From: Thiothrix litoralis
Lineage (GTDB): Bacteria; Pseudomonadota; Gammaproteobacteria; Thiotrichales; Thiotrichaceae
Assembly (NCBI RefSeq): GCF_017901135.1
Contig: NZ_CP072801.1
Coordinates: 434,001-498,000 of the forward strand
Direction of reading: 5' to 3'
DNA: 64,000 nucleotides
Under the pieces are notes generated by a model that was not told where the DNA came from, ran no database searches, and was given only the letters and a program-made list of their open reading frames with translations. The position numbers and the translations under genes were made by a program. Positions 1 through 7,894 of the stretch are shown piece after piece; position 1 is the first letter of the stretch; each line of letters starts with the position of its first letter.

Positions 1-1
1 A

Positions 2-253
2 GTGCAGCGTATCGCTTGGTGTACCGGTGGGGCGCAAGGTTACATTCAGCAAGCCTTCGAGCTGGGTGCGGATACCTATTTGAGTGGCGAGATTTCCGAA
101 CATACCGTGCATTTCGCCCGTGAAAACGGCATCCATTACATTGCTGCGGGGCATCACGCGACTGAGCGTTATGGCATAAAAGCACTCGGCAATCATTTGG
201 CAGAGCAGTTTGGTTTGGAACATCGCTTTATCGATATCAATAACCCGGCATAA
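2..253 (+). CDS. Nif3-like dinuclear metal-centre protein, C-terminal part
   Basis: Only the last 83 residues are inside the window; the gene starts upstream and the GTG at position 2 is an internal codon. The visible part matches the C-terminal half of the Nif3/YbgI (DUF34) family: a GADTYLSGE strand-loop and a GHHATE motif (about residues 50-55) whose His and Glu are metal ligands in this family. The family is near universal, forms ring-shaped hexamers and is often mislabelled GTP cyclohydrolase I type 2; its reaction is unsettled. It ends about 280 bases before the cytochrome bc1 operon. Family identity is confident, function is not. Confidence 0.85.
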   Translation: MQRIAWCTGGAQGYIQQAFELGADTYLSGEISEHTVHFARENGIHYIAAGHHATERYGIKALGNHLAEQFGLEHRFIDINNPA

Positions 254-314
254 GTCAGGTTATTTTGTTTAGGTTTGTGCTATTATTGCCGCGCCTAGCT
301 GGTAGGGCGGTGCA

Positions 315-328
315 TTGACCTAAATCAA
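315..328. promoter_or_regulatory. Candidate FNR/ANR-type box upstream of petABC
   Basis: The bases TTGACCTAAATCAA differ at one position from the consensus TTGAT-N4-ATCAA bound by FNR/ANR oxygen-sensing regulators. The site lies in the 279-base gap between the Nif3-like gene and petA, about 205 bases before the petA start. An oxygen-responsive regulator in front of the bc1 complex makes physiological sense. No clear -10/-35 pair was identified, so activation versus repression cannot be judged. Confidence 0.45.
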
Positions 329-405
329 ACAGTCGGTTTTTTAGGGTTCACACTGCTCATTTATGCTTGATTTTAGAAGTGAGTTCGGACATTCTACATT
401 GTCTT

Positions 406-419
406 TTAGCATATGCTAA
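406..419. promoter_or_regulatory. 14-base perfect palindrome upstream of petA
   Basis: TTAGCATATGCTAA is perfectly self-complementary and sits about 115 bases before the petA start in a non-coding gap. Its length and symmetry suit an operator for a dimeric regulator. The sequence names no regulator, and the site may be chance in an AT-rich leader. Confidence 0.3.
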
Positions 420-532
420 TATAGCCATGTTTGAGTCTATGGCTCAGAAATTTAACATTATTGCAAGCGTGTTTTGACAGTATTGCAGTAATGGTGCAGG
501 TTAAGTTTTGAACATTTGGGAGAGTGCTTACG

Positions 533-1135
533 ATGGCAAATTCTGGAGTAGATAAAGGCCGTCGCCGCGTCCTGATTGCCGCCACATCAGTGGTAGGGGC
601 AGCAGGGGTGGCAGCGGTTGCGGCTCCGTTCCTTAATTCATGGAATCCTAGTGCGCGGGCGCTTGCCGCTGGTGCACCGGTTGAGGTTTCTGTGACTAAG
701 GCGGAGCCGGGTCAACAGATTCGTGTGGTTTGGCGCGGCAAGCCAGTGTGGCTGGTTAACCGTACCAAGGAAATGCTGGATGCGTTGGCGGGGTTGGAAG
801 CGAGTCTGAAAGACCCGAATTCCGAAAATATCAAGCAGCAGCCAGAATATGCCAAGAATTTGGCACGTACCCGCGAGGGGAAAGAGCAATATCTGGTGCT
901 GGTTGGTATTTGTACGCACTTGGGTTGTTCCCCGACGTACCGTCCTGAGTTGGCGCCGGCTGACTTGGGTGCAGATTGGAAAGGTGGTTGGTATTGCCCG
1001 TGCCACGGCTCTAAATTCGATCTGGCAGGTCGCGTTTTCAAGAACGTTCCAGCCGGGGCGAACCTTGAAGTACCTCCGTACTACTTCAAAGACGATAACA
1101 CTATCCTGATCGGTGAAGATGGAGGTAAAGCATAA
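533..1135 (+). CDS. petA: Ubiquinol-cytochrome c reductase, Rieske iron-sulfur subunit
   Basis: This is the Rieske subunit of the cytochrome bc1 complex, which takes an electron from ubiquinol at the Qo site and passes it to cytochrome c1. The N-terminus has an arginine cluster (residues 10-12) followed by a hydrophobic Ala/Val-rich segment, as expected for a Tat-inserted membrane anchor. The 2Fe-2S ligand boxes are CTHLGC (127-132) and CPCHGS (155-160). The ATG at 533 is chosen because GGGAG at 518-522 is well spaced from it; the in-frame GTG at 524 lies too close. The stop overlaps the petB start (TAATG). It is the first gene of petABC. Confidence 0.96.
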   Translation: MANSGVDKGRRRVLIAATSVVGAAGVAAVAAPFLNSWNPSARALAAGAPVEVSVTKAEPGQQIRVVWRGKPVWLVNRTKEMLDALAGLEASLKDPNSENIKQQPEYAKNLARTREGKEQYLVLVGICTHLGCSPTYRPELAPADLGADWKGGWYCPCHGSKFDLAGRVFKNVPAGANLEVPPYYFKDDNTILIGEDGGKA

Positions 1136-2562
1136 TGGCAGAGCGTCCCGCACATAATTACAAGGGTTTCCTGGGTTGGGTCGAAGACCGCTTCCCCATG
1201 ATGGAAACTTGGCAAGCGCATTTGGCTGGTTACTATGCGCCTAAAAACTTCAATTTCTGGTATTTCTTCGGTTCACTGGCGATGCTGGTACTGGTTATCC
1301 AGATTTTCTCTGGCCTGTTCCTGGCCTTCCATTACAAGCCGGATACCGGTTTGGCGTTTGCTTCGGTTGAATACATCATGCGTGATGTGCCGGGTGGCTG
1401 GTTTATCCGCTACATGCACTCCACGGGCGCTTCTGCGTTCTTTATCGTGGTGTACCTGCACATGTTCCGTGCGCTGATTTACGGATCCTACAAAGGCAAG
1501 CGCGAACTGATCTGGTTGATCGGTATGGCGATTTATCTGGCGCTGATGGCAACAGCCTTCATGGGCTATTTGCTGCCTTGGGGTCAAATGTCTTACTGGG
1601 GTGCGCAGGTTATCATCAACCTGTTCAATACGATTCCGGTGATAGGTGAAGGTCTGTCTACCTGGATTCGTGGTGACTTCGTACTCGGTGATGCAACCCT
1701 GAACCGCTTCTTTGCGCTACACTTCTTCTTGCCTTCGCTGGTGCTGCCTGCATTGGTGTTTGTCCACATCGTGGCGCTGCACGCAGTCGGTTCCAATAAT
1801 CCTGACGGTGTTGAAATCAAGCAAGGCCCTAAAGGCAACCGTTGGAGCGAAACTGCCCCGACTGATGGTATTCCGTTCCACCCTTACTACTCTGTTAAAG
1901 ACATTCTGGGTGTGATCGTGTTCCTGATTGGCTTCTTCGCTATCCTGTTCTTTGTACCAGAAGGTGGCGGCTATTTCCTCGAACAGCCAAACTTTGAACC
2001 AGCGAATGCGATGAAAACACCATTGCACATTGCCCCTGTGTGGTACTTCACGCCATTTTATACCGTTTTGCGTGCAATTCCTGACCCGTTCTTTGGTACG
2101 TTGGCGATGTTTGCTGCGATTGCTGTCCTGTTCGTGCTGCCGTGGATCGACCGTAATCCGGTTAAATCTTGGCGCTACCGCACCAGCGCACACAAGATCA
2201 ACCTGATCCTGTTTGCTGTGGTGTTCTTGGTATTGGGCTGGATGGGTGTTGAAGCGGTAACGCCTGCCTTCAAGGAACTGGGTACGCGTATGACCCAAAT
2301 CTACTTCATTTTCTTTGTGGTGCTGTGGATCCATAGCAATCCATCCAAGGCGAAGTATGTGATGTGGTTTGGTATCCTGCTGGCGGCGATTATTGCTTAT
2401 GACTTTACGTTCCGTGTACCCGGTAGTGACCCTGAAGCATTGAACCAAATGCTTATTCAGGCTATCTGGCCAGTAGGCTATCTGGCACTGACTTTGTTGT
2501 TGCCTGCTTTTAAAGCGAGCTGCAATGAAGAAAAGCCGGTTCCTGACCGTGTAACAGGTTGA
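1135..2562 (+). CDS. petB: Cytochrome b subunit of the bc1 complex
   Basis: This 475-residue polytopic membrane protein carries the bL and bH haems and the Qo and Qi sites. It has long hydrophobic segments, the N-terminal haem-binding four-helix region (GSLAMLVLVIQIFSGLFLAF and the RYMHSTGASAFF helix), LLPWGQMSYWGAQV for the cd helices, and a C-terminal third with further helices. The Qo-site motif usually written PEWY reads PVWY here (about position 2037), so the glutamate is replaced by valine. The start overlaps the petA stop by one base, implying coupled translation. Confidence 0.97.
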   Translation: MAERPAHNYKGFLGWVEDRFPMMETWQAHLAGYYAPKNFNFWYFFGSLAMLVLVIQIFSGLFLAFHYKPDTGLAFASVEYIMRDVPGGWFIRYMHSTGASAFFIVVYLHMFRALIYGSYKGKRELIWLIGMAIYLALMATAFMGYLLPWGQMSYWGAQVIINLFNTIPVIGEGLSTWIRGDFVLGDATLNRFFALHFFLPSLVLPALVFVHIVALHAVGSNNPDGVEIKQGPKGNRWSETAPTDGIPFHPYYSVKDILGVIVFLIGFFAILFFVPEGGGYFLEQPNFEPANAMKTPLHIAPVWYFTPFYTVLRAIPDPFFGTLAMFAAIAVLFVLPWIDRNPVKSWRYRTSAHKINLILFAVVFLVLGWMGVEAVTPAFKELGTRMTQIYFIFFVVLWIHSNPSKAKYVMWFGILLAAIIAYDFTFRVPGSDPEALNQMLIQAIWPVGYLALTLLLPAFKASCNEEKPVPDRVTG

Positions 2563-2574
2563 GGTGTGACAAAC

Positions 2575-3339
2575 ATGAAAAAATTTATTGCAAGTGTAAT
2601 GTTCGCACTGTCAGCTTCCGTGATGGTATCTGGCGCTGCGTTGGCCAATGAAGGTGGTGTGCATCTGGAGTCGGCGAATATCAATATTCACGATCAAGCC
2701 AGCCTGCAAGTGGGGGCGAAGTATTTTGCCAACTATTGCATGGGTTGCCATTCCCTGAATTTCAGCCGCTATAACCGTGTGGCGGCGGATCTGGGTTTGA
2801 CTGAGGAACAGGTGACTAAAAACCTGATTTTCACCCGTACTGATGGCGAGCCGACCAAAGCTGGTGAGCTGATGAAAAACGGGATGTCCCCCAAGCAGTC
2901 AGCAGAATGGTTCGGTGCGCCGCCACCGGATTTATCGCTGGTTGGTCGCTCACGTGGGTCGGACTGGATTTACAGCTACCTGAAAGCTTTCTACGTGGAT
3001 AAAAGCCGTCCGATGGGCGTAAATAATACCGTGTTTGAAAACGCTGGTATGCCGCATGTCCTGTGGGAATTGCAAGGTTTGCAAGCGAAAGAGTGCACCA
3101 AAGAAGGTGAAGGCGAGCACGCGGTTGAACATTGCGAAATGAAAACCGTTAAAGCAGGCACTATGTCCCCAGCCGAGTATGATAAGGTTGCACGCGATAT
3201 TACCAACTTCCTGACCTATGTTGGTGAGCCAGCAGCACTACATCGTAAAACCTATGGGGTGTTTGTGTTGTTGTTCCTGGGGCTGTTTGCCGTACTTGCG
3301 TATTTCCTGAAGAAGGAATACTGGAAGGATGTTCATTAA
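2575..3339 (+). CDS. petC: Cytochrome c1 of the bc1 complex
   Basis: This is the membrane-anchored c-type cytochrome that passes electrons from the Rieske protein to soluble or membrane cytochrome c. It has a cleavable signal peptide ending near ALA-NEGG, a single CMGCH haem attachment motif in the first quarter, and one C-terminal transmembrane helix followed by a basic cytoplasmic tail. The ATG at 2575 follows GAGGTG at a good distance; the GTG at 2566 lies within that signal and is less likely. It is the last gene of petABC and is followed by a strong intrinsic terminator. Confidence 0.96.
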   Translation: MKKFIASVMFALSASVMVSGAALANEGGVHLESANINIHDQASLQVGAKYFANYCMGCHSLNFSRYNRVAADLGLTEEQVTKNLIFTRTDGEPTKAGELMKNGMSPKQSAEWFGAPPPDLSLVGRSRGSDWIYSYLKAFYVDKSRPMGVNNTVFENAGMPHVLWELQGLQAKECTKEGEGEHAVEHCEMKTVKAGTMSPAEYDKVARDITNFLTYVGEPAALHRKTYGVFVLLFLGLFAVLAYFLKKEYWKDVH

Positions 3340-3362
3340 TACTTCGTCGGTATAACACCTTT

Positions 3363-3397
3363 AAGCCACTCTAGTGTACTATAGAGTGGCTTTTTTG
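3363..3397 (+). terminator. Rho-independent terminator of petABC
   Basis: An 11-base perfect stem (3363-3373 with 3382-3392) and an 8-base loop are followed by a run of T. The hairpin lies just after petC and before sspA, so sspA is expected to have its own promoter or to be reached by read-through. Confidence 0.85.
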
Positions 3398-3423
3398 TTT
3401 TCAGTACAGGGAGTCCCGCTTAT

Positions 3424-4053
3424 ATGGCTTCGCTTTCCAGCCGAAGATCTGTCATGACATTATTTTCCGCGCCTGACTGTGCAGACAGTCATCGTGTACG
3501 TATTGTGCTGGCGGAAAAAGATATTACCGTCGATATTCTCAATATCAACCCCGATAACAAACCTGAAGATCTCGCGGAGTTGAACCCTTATAATACCACG
3601 CCAACGTTACTCGACCGCGATCTGGTGTTGTATGACGCGCGTATCATCATGGAATATCTGGATGAGCGTTTCCCGCACCCACCGTTAATGCCGGTTGACC
3701 CAGTGACACGGGCGCATTCCCGTTTGGCTTTGTTCCGTATCGAAAAGGACTGGTTCTCACTGGTCGATGATATTGAGCACGGCGATGATGCTACGGCTTC
3801 CCAAGCTCGTAAGATCTTGCGGGAAAGTGTGTTGTCAGCGGCGGAAGTATTTTCCGTCAAGCCTTACTTCCTGAGTGATGAGTTCTCGTTGGTGGACTGC
3901 ACGATTGCCCCGATCCTGTGGCGCTTGCCCAAATACGGTATTGATGTACCGGAAAAACAGGGTAAGCCTATCCTGAAGTACATGGAGCGGGTGTTTTCAC
4001 GCGATGCATTCCAGCAGTCTTTGAGTAAGGTTGAAAAGTCGATTCGCCCATGA
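3424..4053 (+). CDS. sspA: Stringent starvation protein A
   Basis: SspA is a GST-fold protein without GST activity that binds RNA polymerase and tunes transcription in stationary phase and stress. The protein is 209 residues with the thioredoxin-like N-terminal half (RSVMTLFSAPDCADSHRVRIVLAEK, here starting near residue 8; conserved LNPYNTTPTLLDRD loop) and an all-helical C-terminal half, the length typical of the family. GGGAG at 3409-3413 supports the ATG at 3424 over the internal ATG at 3454. It overlaps sspB by 4 bases (ATGA), the usual sspAB arrangement downstream of petABC in gammaproteobacteria. Confidence 0.95.
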   Translation: MASLSSRRSVMTLFSAPDCADSHRVRIVLAEKDITVDILNINPDNKPEDLAELNPYNTTPTLLDRDLVLYDARIIMEYLDERFPHPPLMPVDPVTRAHSRLALFRIEKDWFSLVDDIEHGDDATASQARKILRESVLSAAEVFSVKPYFLSDEFSLVDCTIAPILWRLPKYGIDVPEKQGKPILKYMERVFSRDAFQQSLSKVEKSIRP

Positions 4054-4565
4054 ACCAGCCCAAGCAACCCATTTACACCCCGAAGCGACCTTATTTGTTG
4101 CGTGCCTTCTACGAGTGGATCGCGGATAATAATCTGACGCCGCATATTATGGTGGATGCACGTTCCGATCAGGTTCAGGTTCCTCGTCAGTTTGTCAAGG
4201 ATGGCAGTATCGTGCTGAATGTGAGCATGACGGCTACCAGCAATCTGATGATGGACAATGATCAGGTAACCTTTAGTGCCCGCTTCGGTGGCAAGTCTGT
4301 GTCGATCTGGTTGCCGATGTGGTCGATCATGGGTATTTACGCCAAGGAAACGCAGGATGGCTTGCATTTCCCGCCAGAGGAATATGCCGAGAGTATGGCG
4401 ATTCCTGCTGCGGAAGCACCGGCGCCACGCCCATCACTGGCAACGGTTGCCGGGACAGCGGTGACCAACAGTGATGAGGGTTCCTCCTCTGATGCTGATG
4501 ATGGTCAGGATGAACCACCACCGCCGAAGCCTACCAAACGCCCTGCTTTGCGGGTGGTCAAGTAA
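4050..4565 (+). CDS. sspB: ClpXP adaptor SspB
   Basis: SspB tethers ssrA-tagged and other substrates to the ClpXP protease. The N-terminal 110 or so residues form the substrate-binding domain (PYLLRAFYEWIADNNLTPH, WLPMWSIMGIYA). An acidic, proline-rich flexible linker follows and the protein ends in PALRVVK, the conserved tail that docks on the ClpX zinc-binding domain. It starts in the sspA stop (ATGA overlap) and ends 5 bases before folA. Confidence 0.95.
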   Translation: MNQPKQPIYTPKRPYLLRAFYEWIADNNLTPHIMVDARSDQVQVPRQFVKDGSIVLNVSMTATSNLMMDNDQVTFSARFGGKSVSIWLPMWSIMGIYAKETQDGLHFPPEEYAESMAIPAAEAPAPRPSLATVAGTAVTNSDEGSSSDADDGQDEPPPPKPTKRPALRVVK

Positions 4566-4570
4566 TACCA

Positions 4571-5056
4571 ATGCTGTCACTGATTGCAGCGATGGCACAT
4601 CAGCGGGTGATCGGGTGCGAAGGCAACATGCCTTGGCACTTGCCCGCTGATCTTTCTTGGTTCAAACAAAATACCCTAGGTAAGCCGATTATCATGGGGC
4701 GCAAAACTTGGGATTCGATCGGACGCGCTTTACCCGGACGCCGTAATCTGGTCATTTCACGTGATACAGCCTTTCAGCCCAGTGGCGCAGAACGCTTTGC
4801 CTCGCCGGATGCAGCTTGGGAAGCGGTCACTAGTGCCCCCGAAGTGATGATTGTGGGTGGTGCTCAAATCTACCGGCACTTTTTGGCGCGTGCCGACCGT
4901 CTGTATTTAACCTTGATTGATGCTGATTTTACAGGCGATACTTTTTTTCCTGACTATAATCAATATCAATGGCATGAAGTAGAGCGGATTAATTGTCCTG
5001 CTGATGCCAAAAACCCTTATCCCTATTCCTTCCTGGTTCTTGAACGGGAATCCTGA
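4571..5056 (+). CDS. folA: Dihydrofolate reductase
   Basis: This enzyme reduces dihydrofolate to tetrahydrofolate with NADPH, supplying thymidylate and purine synthesis. The protein is 161 residues, the normal chromosomal length, with the N-terminal IAAMAHQRVIG strand, the substrate-loop NMPWHLPADLSWFK (the Asp is the catalytic acid position), IMGRKTWDSIGR for cofactor binding, and IVGGAQIY. It begins 5 bases after sspB and is probably co-transcribed with it. Confidence 0.95.
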   Translation: MLSLIAAMAHQRVIGCEGNMPWHLPADLSWFKQNTLGKPIIMGRKTWDSIGRALPGRRNLVISRDTAFQPSGAERFASPDAAWEAVTSAPEVMIVGGAQIYRHFLARADRLYLTLIDADFTGDTFFPDYNQYQWHEVERINCPADAKNPYPYSFLVLERES

Positions 5057-5076
5057 TTTCAAGGAGACGCCTCCCT

Positions 5077-6417
5077 ATGAGTTCACTGTTGATTGTCAAT
5101 GCAAATCTGGTCAATGAAGGGCAGATTACGGAAGCTGACGTGCTCATCCGTGACGGGCGTATTGCCTCCATTGGTCGTCATTTGTCCGCACCGGGTGTCA
5201 GGGTACTGGATGCTGCCGGGCGGCATTTACTGCCGGGCATGATTGATGATCAGGTGCATTTCCGTGAACCGGGGATGACCCACAAGGCTGACATGGCAAG
5301 CGAAAGCCGTGCTGCTGTGGCGGGGGGCGTTACCAGCTTTATGGATATGCCGAACACCATCCCAAATGCGCTGGATTCTGCGACGCTTAACGATAAAAAA
5401 CACTTGGCTGCGGGGCGTTCGCTGGGGAATTATGGGTTCTATCTGGGCGCCTCCAACGACAACCTTGAAGTCATCAAAGCGCTGAACCCGAAAGATGCTT
5501 GCGGGATAAAAGTGTTCATGGGAGCATCGACCGGCAATATGTTGGTGGATGACCCGGAGATTCTGGAGCAAATCTTTACCCATGCACCGATCCTGATTTC
5601 GGCGCATTGTGAAGATACCCCGACCATCATGGAAAACGAGGAAAGTTACCGCAGTATTTACGGTGACAATATCCCCTTCAATTTGCACCCGACCATCCGT
5701 AGTGAAGCCGCCTGTTACAAATCGTCTTCGATGGCGATGGAATTGGCAAAGCGCTGTGGGACGCGCTTGCATATCCTGCACATTTCCACTGCCAAAGAAG
5801 CAGAAATGTTTTCCGATGCGGACTTGAAGGACAAGCAGATTACGGCGGAAGCCTGCGTCCATTTCCTGCATTTTGCGGATGAGGATTATGCGACCAAAGG
5901 GGCGCTCATCAAGTGCAACCCGGCAATCAAGACGGCGGAAGACCGCGCAGGCATTATTCAGGCATTGCTGGATGGGCGGCTGGATGTGATCGGCACTGAC
6001 CACGCCCCGCATACGTGGGAAGAAAAACACAACCCCAGTTATTTTAAAGCGCCTTCGGGTTTGCCACTGGTGCAACACGCGCTGCCAACGGTGCTGGAGC
6101 ATTATCAAGATGGCATTTTCACGCTGGAATTCATTGTCGAAAAGACCAGCCATGCCGTTGCCGAGATGTTCAATATCAAGGATCGTGGCTATATCCGTGA
6201 AGGCTATTGGGCAGACCTGACGCTGGTTGATCTGGACAAGCCGTTTGTATCAACGCACGCCAATAGCCTGTCAAAGTGTGGTTGGACGCCGTTCGATGGT
6301 TACGAATTCCGCTCCAGCATTGCCGCCACCTTGGTGAATGGGCAACTGGTCTGGCAAGACGGCAAGCTGCTGGATGTTGCGCCACTAGGCATGGCGCTGG
6401 AATTTGATCGCGAGTAA
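5077..6417 (+). CDS. pyrC: Dihydroorotase-family amidohydrolase
   Basis: This 446-residue cyclic amidohydrolase resembles type I dihydroorotases, which close carbamoyl aspartate to dihydroorotate in pyrimidine synthesis. It shows an N-terminal composite sheet, the barrel start PGMIDDQVHFREPG (53-66), a lysine in GIKVFMG that would be the carbamylated metal bridge, and GTDHAPH near the C-terminus. The first metal histidine of the usual HxH is a glutamine (Gln59-Val-His61); as I recall, one bacterial dihydroorotase subgroup shares this. AAGGAG precedes the ATG. Dihydroorotase is the likeliest role; a related hydantoinase-like activity cannot be excluded. Confidence 0.8.
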   Translation: MSSLLIVNANLVNEGQITEADVLIRDGRIASIGRHLSAPGVRVLDAAGRHLLPGMIDDQVHFREPGMTHKADMASESRAAVAGGVTSFMDMPNTIPNALDSATLNDKKHLAAGRSLGNYGFYLGASNDNLEVIKALNPKDACGIKVFMGASTGNMLVDDPEILEQIFTHAPILISAHCEDTPTIMENEESYRSIYGDNIPFNLHPTIRSEAACYKSSSMAMELAKRCGTRLHILHISTAKEAEMFSDADLKDKQITAEACVHFLHFADEDYATKGALIKCNPAIKTAEDRAGIIQALLDGRLDVIGTDHAPHTWEEKHNPSYFKAPSGLPLVQHALPTVLEHYQDGIFTLEFIVEKTSHAVAEMFNIKDRGYIREGYWADLTLVDLDKPFVSTHANSLSKCGWTPFDGYEFRSSIAATLVNGQLVWQDGKLLDVAPLGMALEFDRE

Positions 6418-6423
6418 TCGCGG

Positions 6424-7314
6424 TTAAAGTTCCCGTACTACCCGGAAGCCGAGGTTGGTGTCCATTTCATCCAGATAGCGTTTTTTGCGGGCTGCACTTC
6501 GCGCCCGCGCTGCCGGGTCGAACCATGAGCCGCCTTTGGTGACGTACCAATACGGGTTTGCCGAGTTGGAAGGACGACCATCACGGTTGGCGTACAGGTG
6601 GGAAGCTGTCCAGTGATCCTGAGTAAATTCCCACACATTACCGTGCACATCGTGTAAGCCCCAGGCATTAGCGGCTTGCAGGCCGACTTCGCTGGCTTTG
6701 GGGCTGGGGAAGCAACGCGGCAAATACCAGCGGCGCTTATCCAACTTTTCCTTGTAGGGGAACAGCGGGTTGAAATGCACTTCCTTGCAGCTTACATCTT
6801 CACCGTGATGGAAAGGGGTGGTCGTGCCAGCGCGGGCGGCGTATTCCCATTCGGCTTCGGTTGGCAGACGGTAGGTTGCGCCTGTTTGCATACTCAGCCA
6901 TGCCAGAAACAGTTTGATGTCTTCGATGCGGACATTGATTGCGGGGTAACGGCCTTCGTGCCAGATGAGTTCCGGGCGCAAAAACCATTCAGTGTCCTGA
7001 CGGAACAGGCGGAATTCTTCACCCGTGATGGGGTAAATGCCCATCGCAAACGGCTTGGTGATCATGGTGAGATGGCGCGGGGCTTCTTCGCGCTGATGAC
7101 CAACTTCGCTGGGTTCCGAACCCATTTCAAAGCGTCCGGCGGGTATGACCGCGAGTGTTGGGCCAGTAACACCCTTTTTCAGGGTATCGTGAAAGTAAGG
7201 GGTGAGTTGGTGGGCTTTCGCTGTATCATGTTGTAACTGCCTGATTGATTCATGATCAAGTTCGTCAATGAATAATAGGCGTTGTTCGGGCGTAAGGGGT
7301 TCTGCGATGGTCAT
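6424..7314 (-). CDS. FGE/SUMF1-fold protein lacking the catalytic cysteines
   Basis: This 296-residue protein carries a formylglycine-generating-enzyme/sulfatase-modifying-factor domain from about residue 55 to the end: IPAGRFEMGSEPSE, the PITGEEFRLF segment, RLPTEAEWEYAARAG, DVHGNVWEFTQD and C-terminal KGGSWFDPAARARSAARKK with LGFRVV. Real formylglycine-generating enzymes have two cysteines in the C-terminal segment; none is visible there, so it probably uses the fold for binding or another reaction, as in many bacterial regulators. About 50 residues precede the domain. It is transcribed towards the dihydroorotase gene. Confidence 0.8.
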   Translation of the reverse strand: MTIAEPLTPEQRLLFIDELDHESIRQLQHDTAKAHQLTPYFHDTLKKGVTGPTLAVIPAGRFEMGSEPSEVGHQREEAPRHLTMITKPFAMGIYPITGEEFRLFRQDTEWFLRPELIWHEGRYPAINVRIEDIKLFLAWLSMQTGATYRLPTEAEWEYAARAGTTTPFHHGEDVSCKEVHFNPLFPYKEKLDKRRWYLPRCFPSPKASEVGLQAANAWGLHDVHGNVWEFTQDHWTASHLYANRDGRPSNSANPYWYVTKGGSWFDPAARARSAARKKRYLDEMDTNLGFRVVREL

Positions 7315-7446
7315 GCTTAATCAGTAGCCGTTAATATACTAAAGTTCTTGTATTATCCCCAAACTCACTAGAAAGACAACACAGAAAATTCATTTTTGAA
7401 CTATATTTAAACCGAGGGTTAGTACTAGCAAGTAAGGGGTATGTAA

Positions 7447-7629
7447 ATGAGTAGAAGACTTGTAGTCCGAGAGAGCATGAGGCAGCGTAGTTCTGCGCAG
7501 CTTTTGCTGGATGGGCTGATTATCTATCGTCAGGATTTAGGTGGTCTGGGTAAGCAACTGGAGCGTTTGTTACGGGAAGGTGGTTTGCGATCAAGTCTGG
7601 ATCCAGCCTTTTCCATGAGGCTTCACTGA
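7447..7629 (+). CDS. Small basic protein of unknown function
   Basis: A 60-residue reading frame has a good ribosome site (AAGGGG 7 bases before the ATG), and an intrinsic terminator lies about 90 bases after its stop. The product is rich in Arg and Leu with a predicted helical middle (LGGLGKQLERLLREGG). It has no signal peptide, membrane segment or cysteines. I do not recognise the family. The isolated monocistronic setting between a divergent FGE-like gene and the pilus operon supports a real transcript. Confidence 0.45.
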   Translation: MSRRLVVRESMRQRSSAQLLLDGLIIYRQDLGGLGKQLERLLREGGLRSSLDPAFSMRLH

Positions 7630-7721
7630 AAAAGAATGCGTAAACACATGAACTTTTTGGCGGGATGTAGCGACTTCTATAGTAACGCAGTAGCGTCATA
7701 GTCATGAGTTGAGAGTTCTCT

Positions 7722-7748
7722 CCCCGGTTACATACCGGGGTTTTTTTT
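7722..7748 (+). terminator. Intrinsic terminator before the pilus operon
   Basis: A 7-base GC-rich stem (CCCCGGT 7722-7728 with ACCGGGG 7734-7740) and a 5-base loop are followed by eight T. It ends the transcript of the small gene at 7447 and insulates the pilV operon. The 7630-7894 gap otherwise shows no gene. Confidence 0.85.
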
Positions 7749-7894
7749 GCCTGTCAGATGAGTGGCGCAACTGCCATTGATACCCTAAATGCTACAGCTT
7801 ATCGGCATAACTTGTATTTTCTCCCCATAAATTTTGGTTTTCAGTATAATGGGCATTACCTAAAGCACCCATCATAATATTAATAGGTCGCACT

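Noticed and set aside
1717-2448. Long open frame on the minus strand inside petB
   Set aside because: It lies wholly antisense to cytochrome b, has an atypical composition (many Gln, His and Arg) and no family resemblance; it is a codon-usage shadow.
5227-6153. 308-residue antisense frame in the dihydroorotase gene
   Set aside because: It is antisense to a clear enzyme gene with no domain or ribosome site; treated as a shadow.
7845-7850. TATAAT ahead of pilV as a -10 box
   Set aside because: The hexamer is perfect but no acceptable -35 lies at 16-18 bases and there is no extended TG, so a promoter call is not supported.
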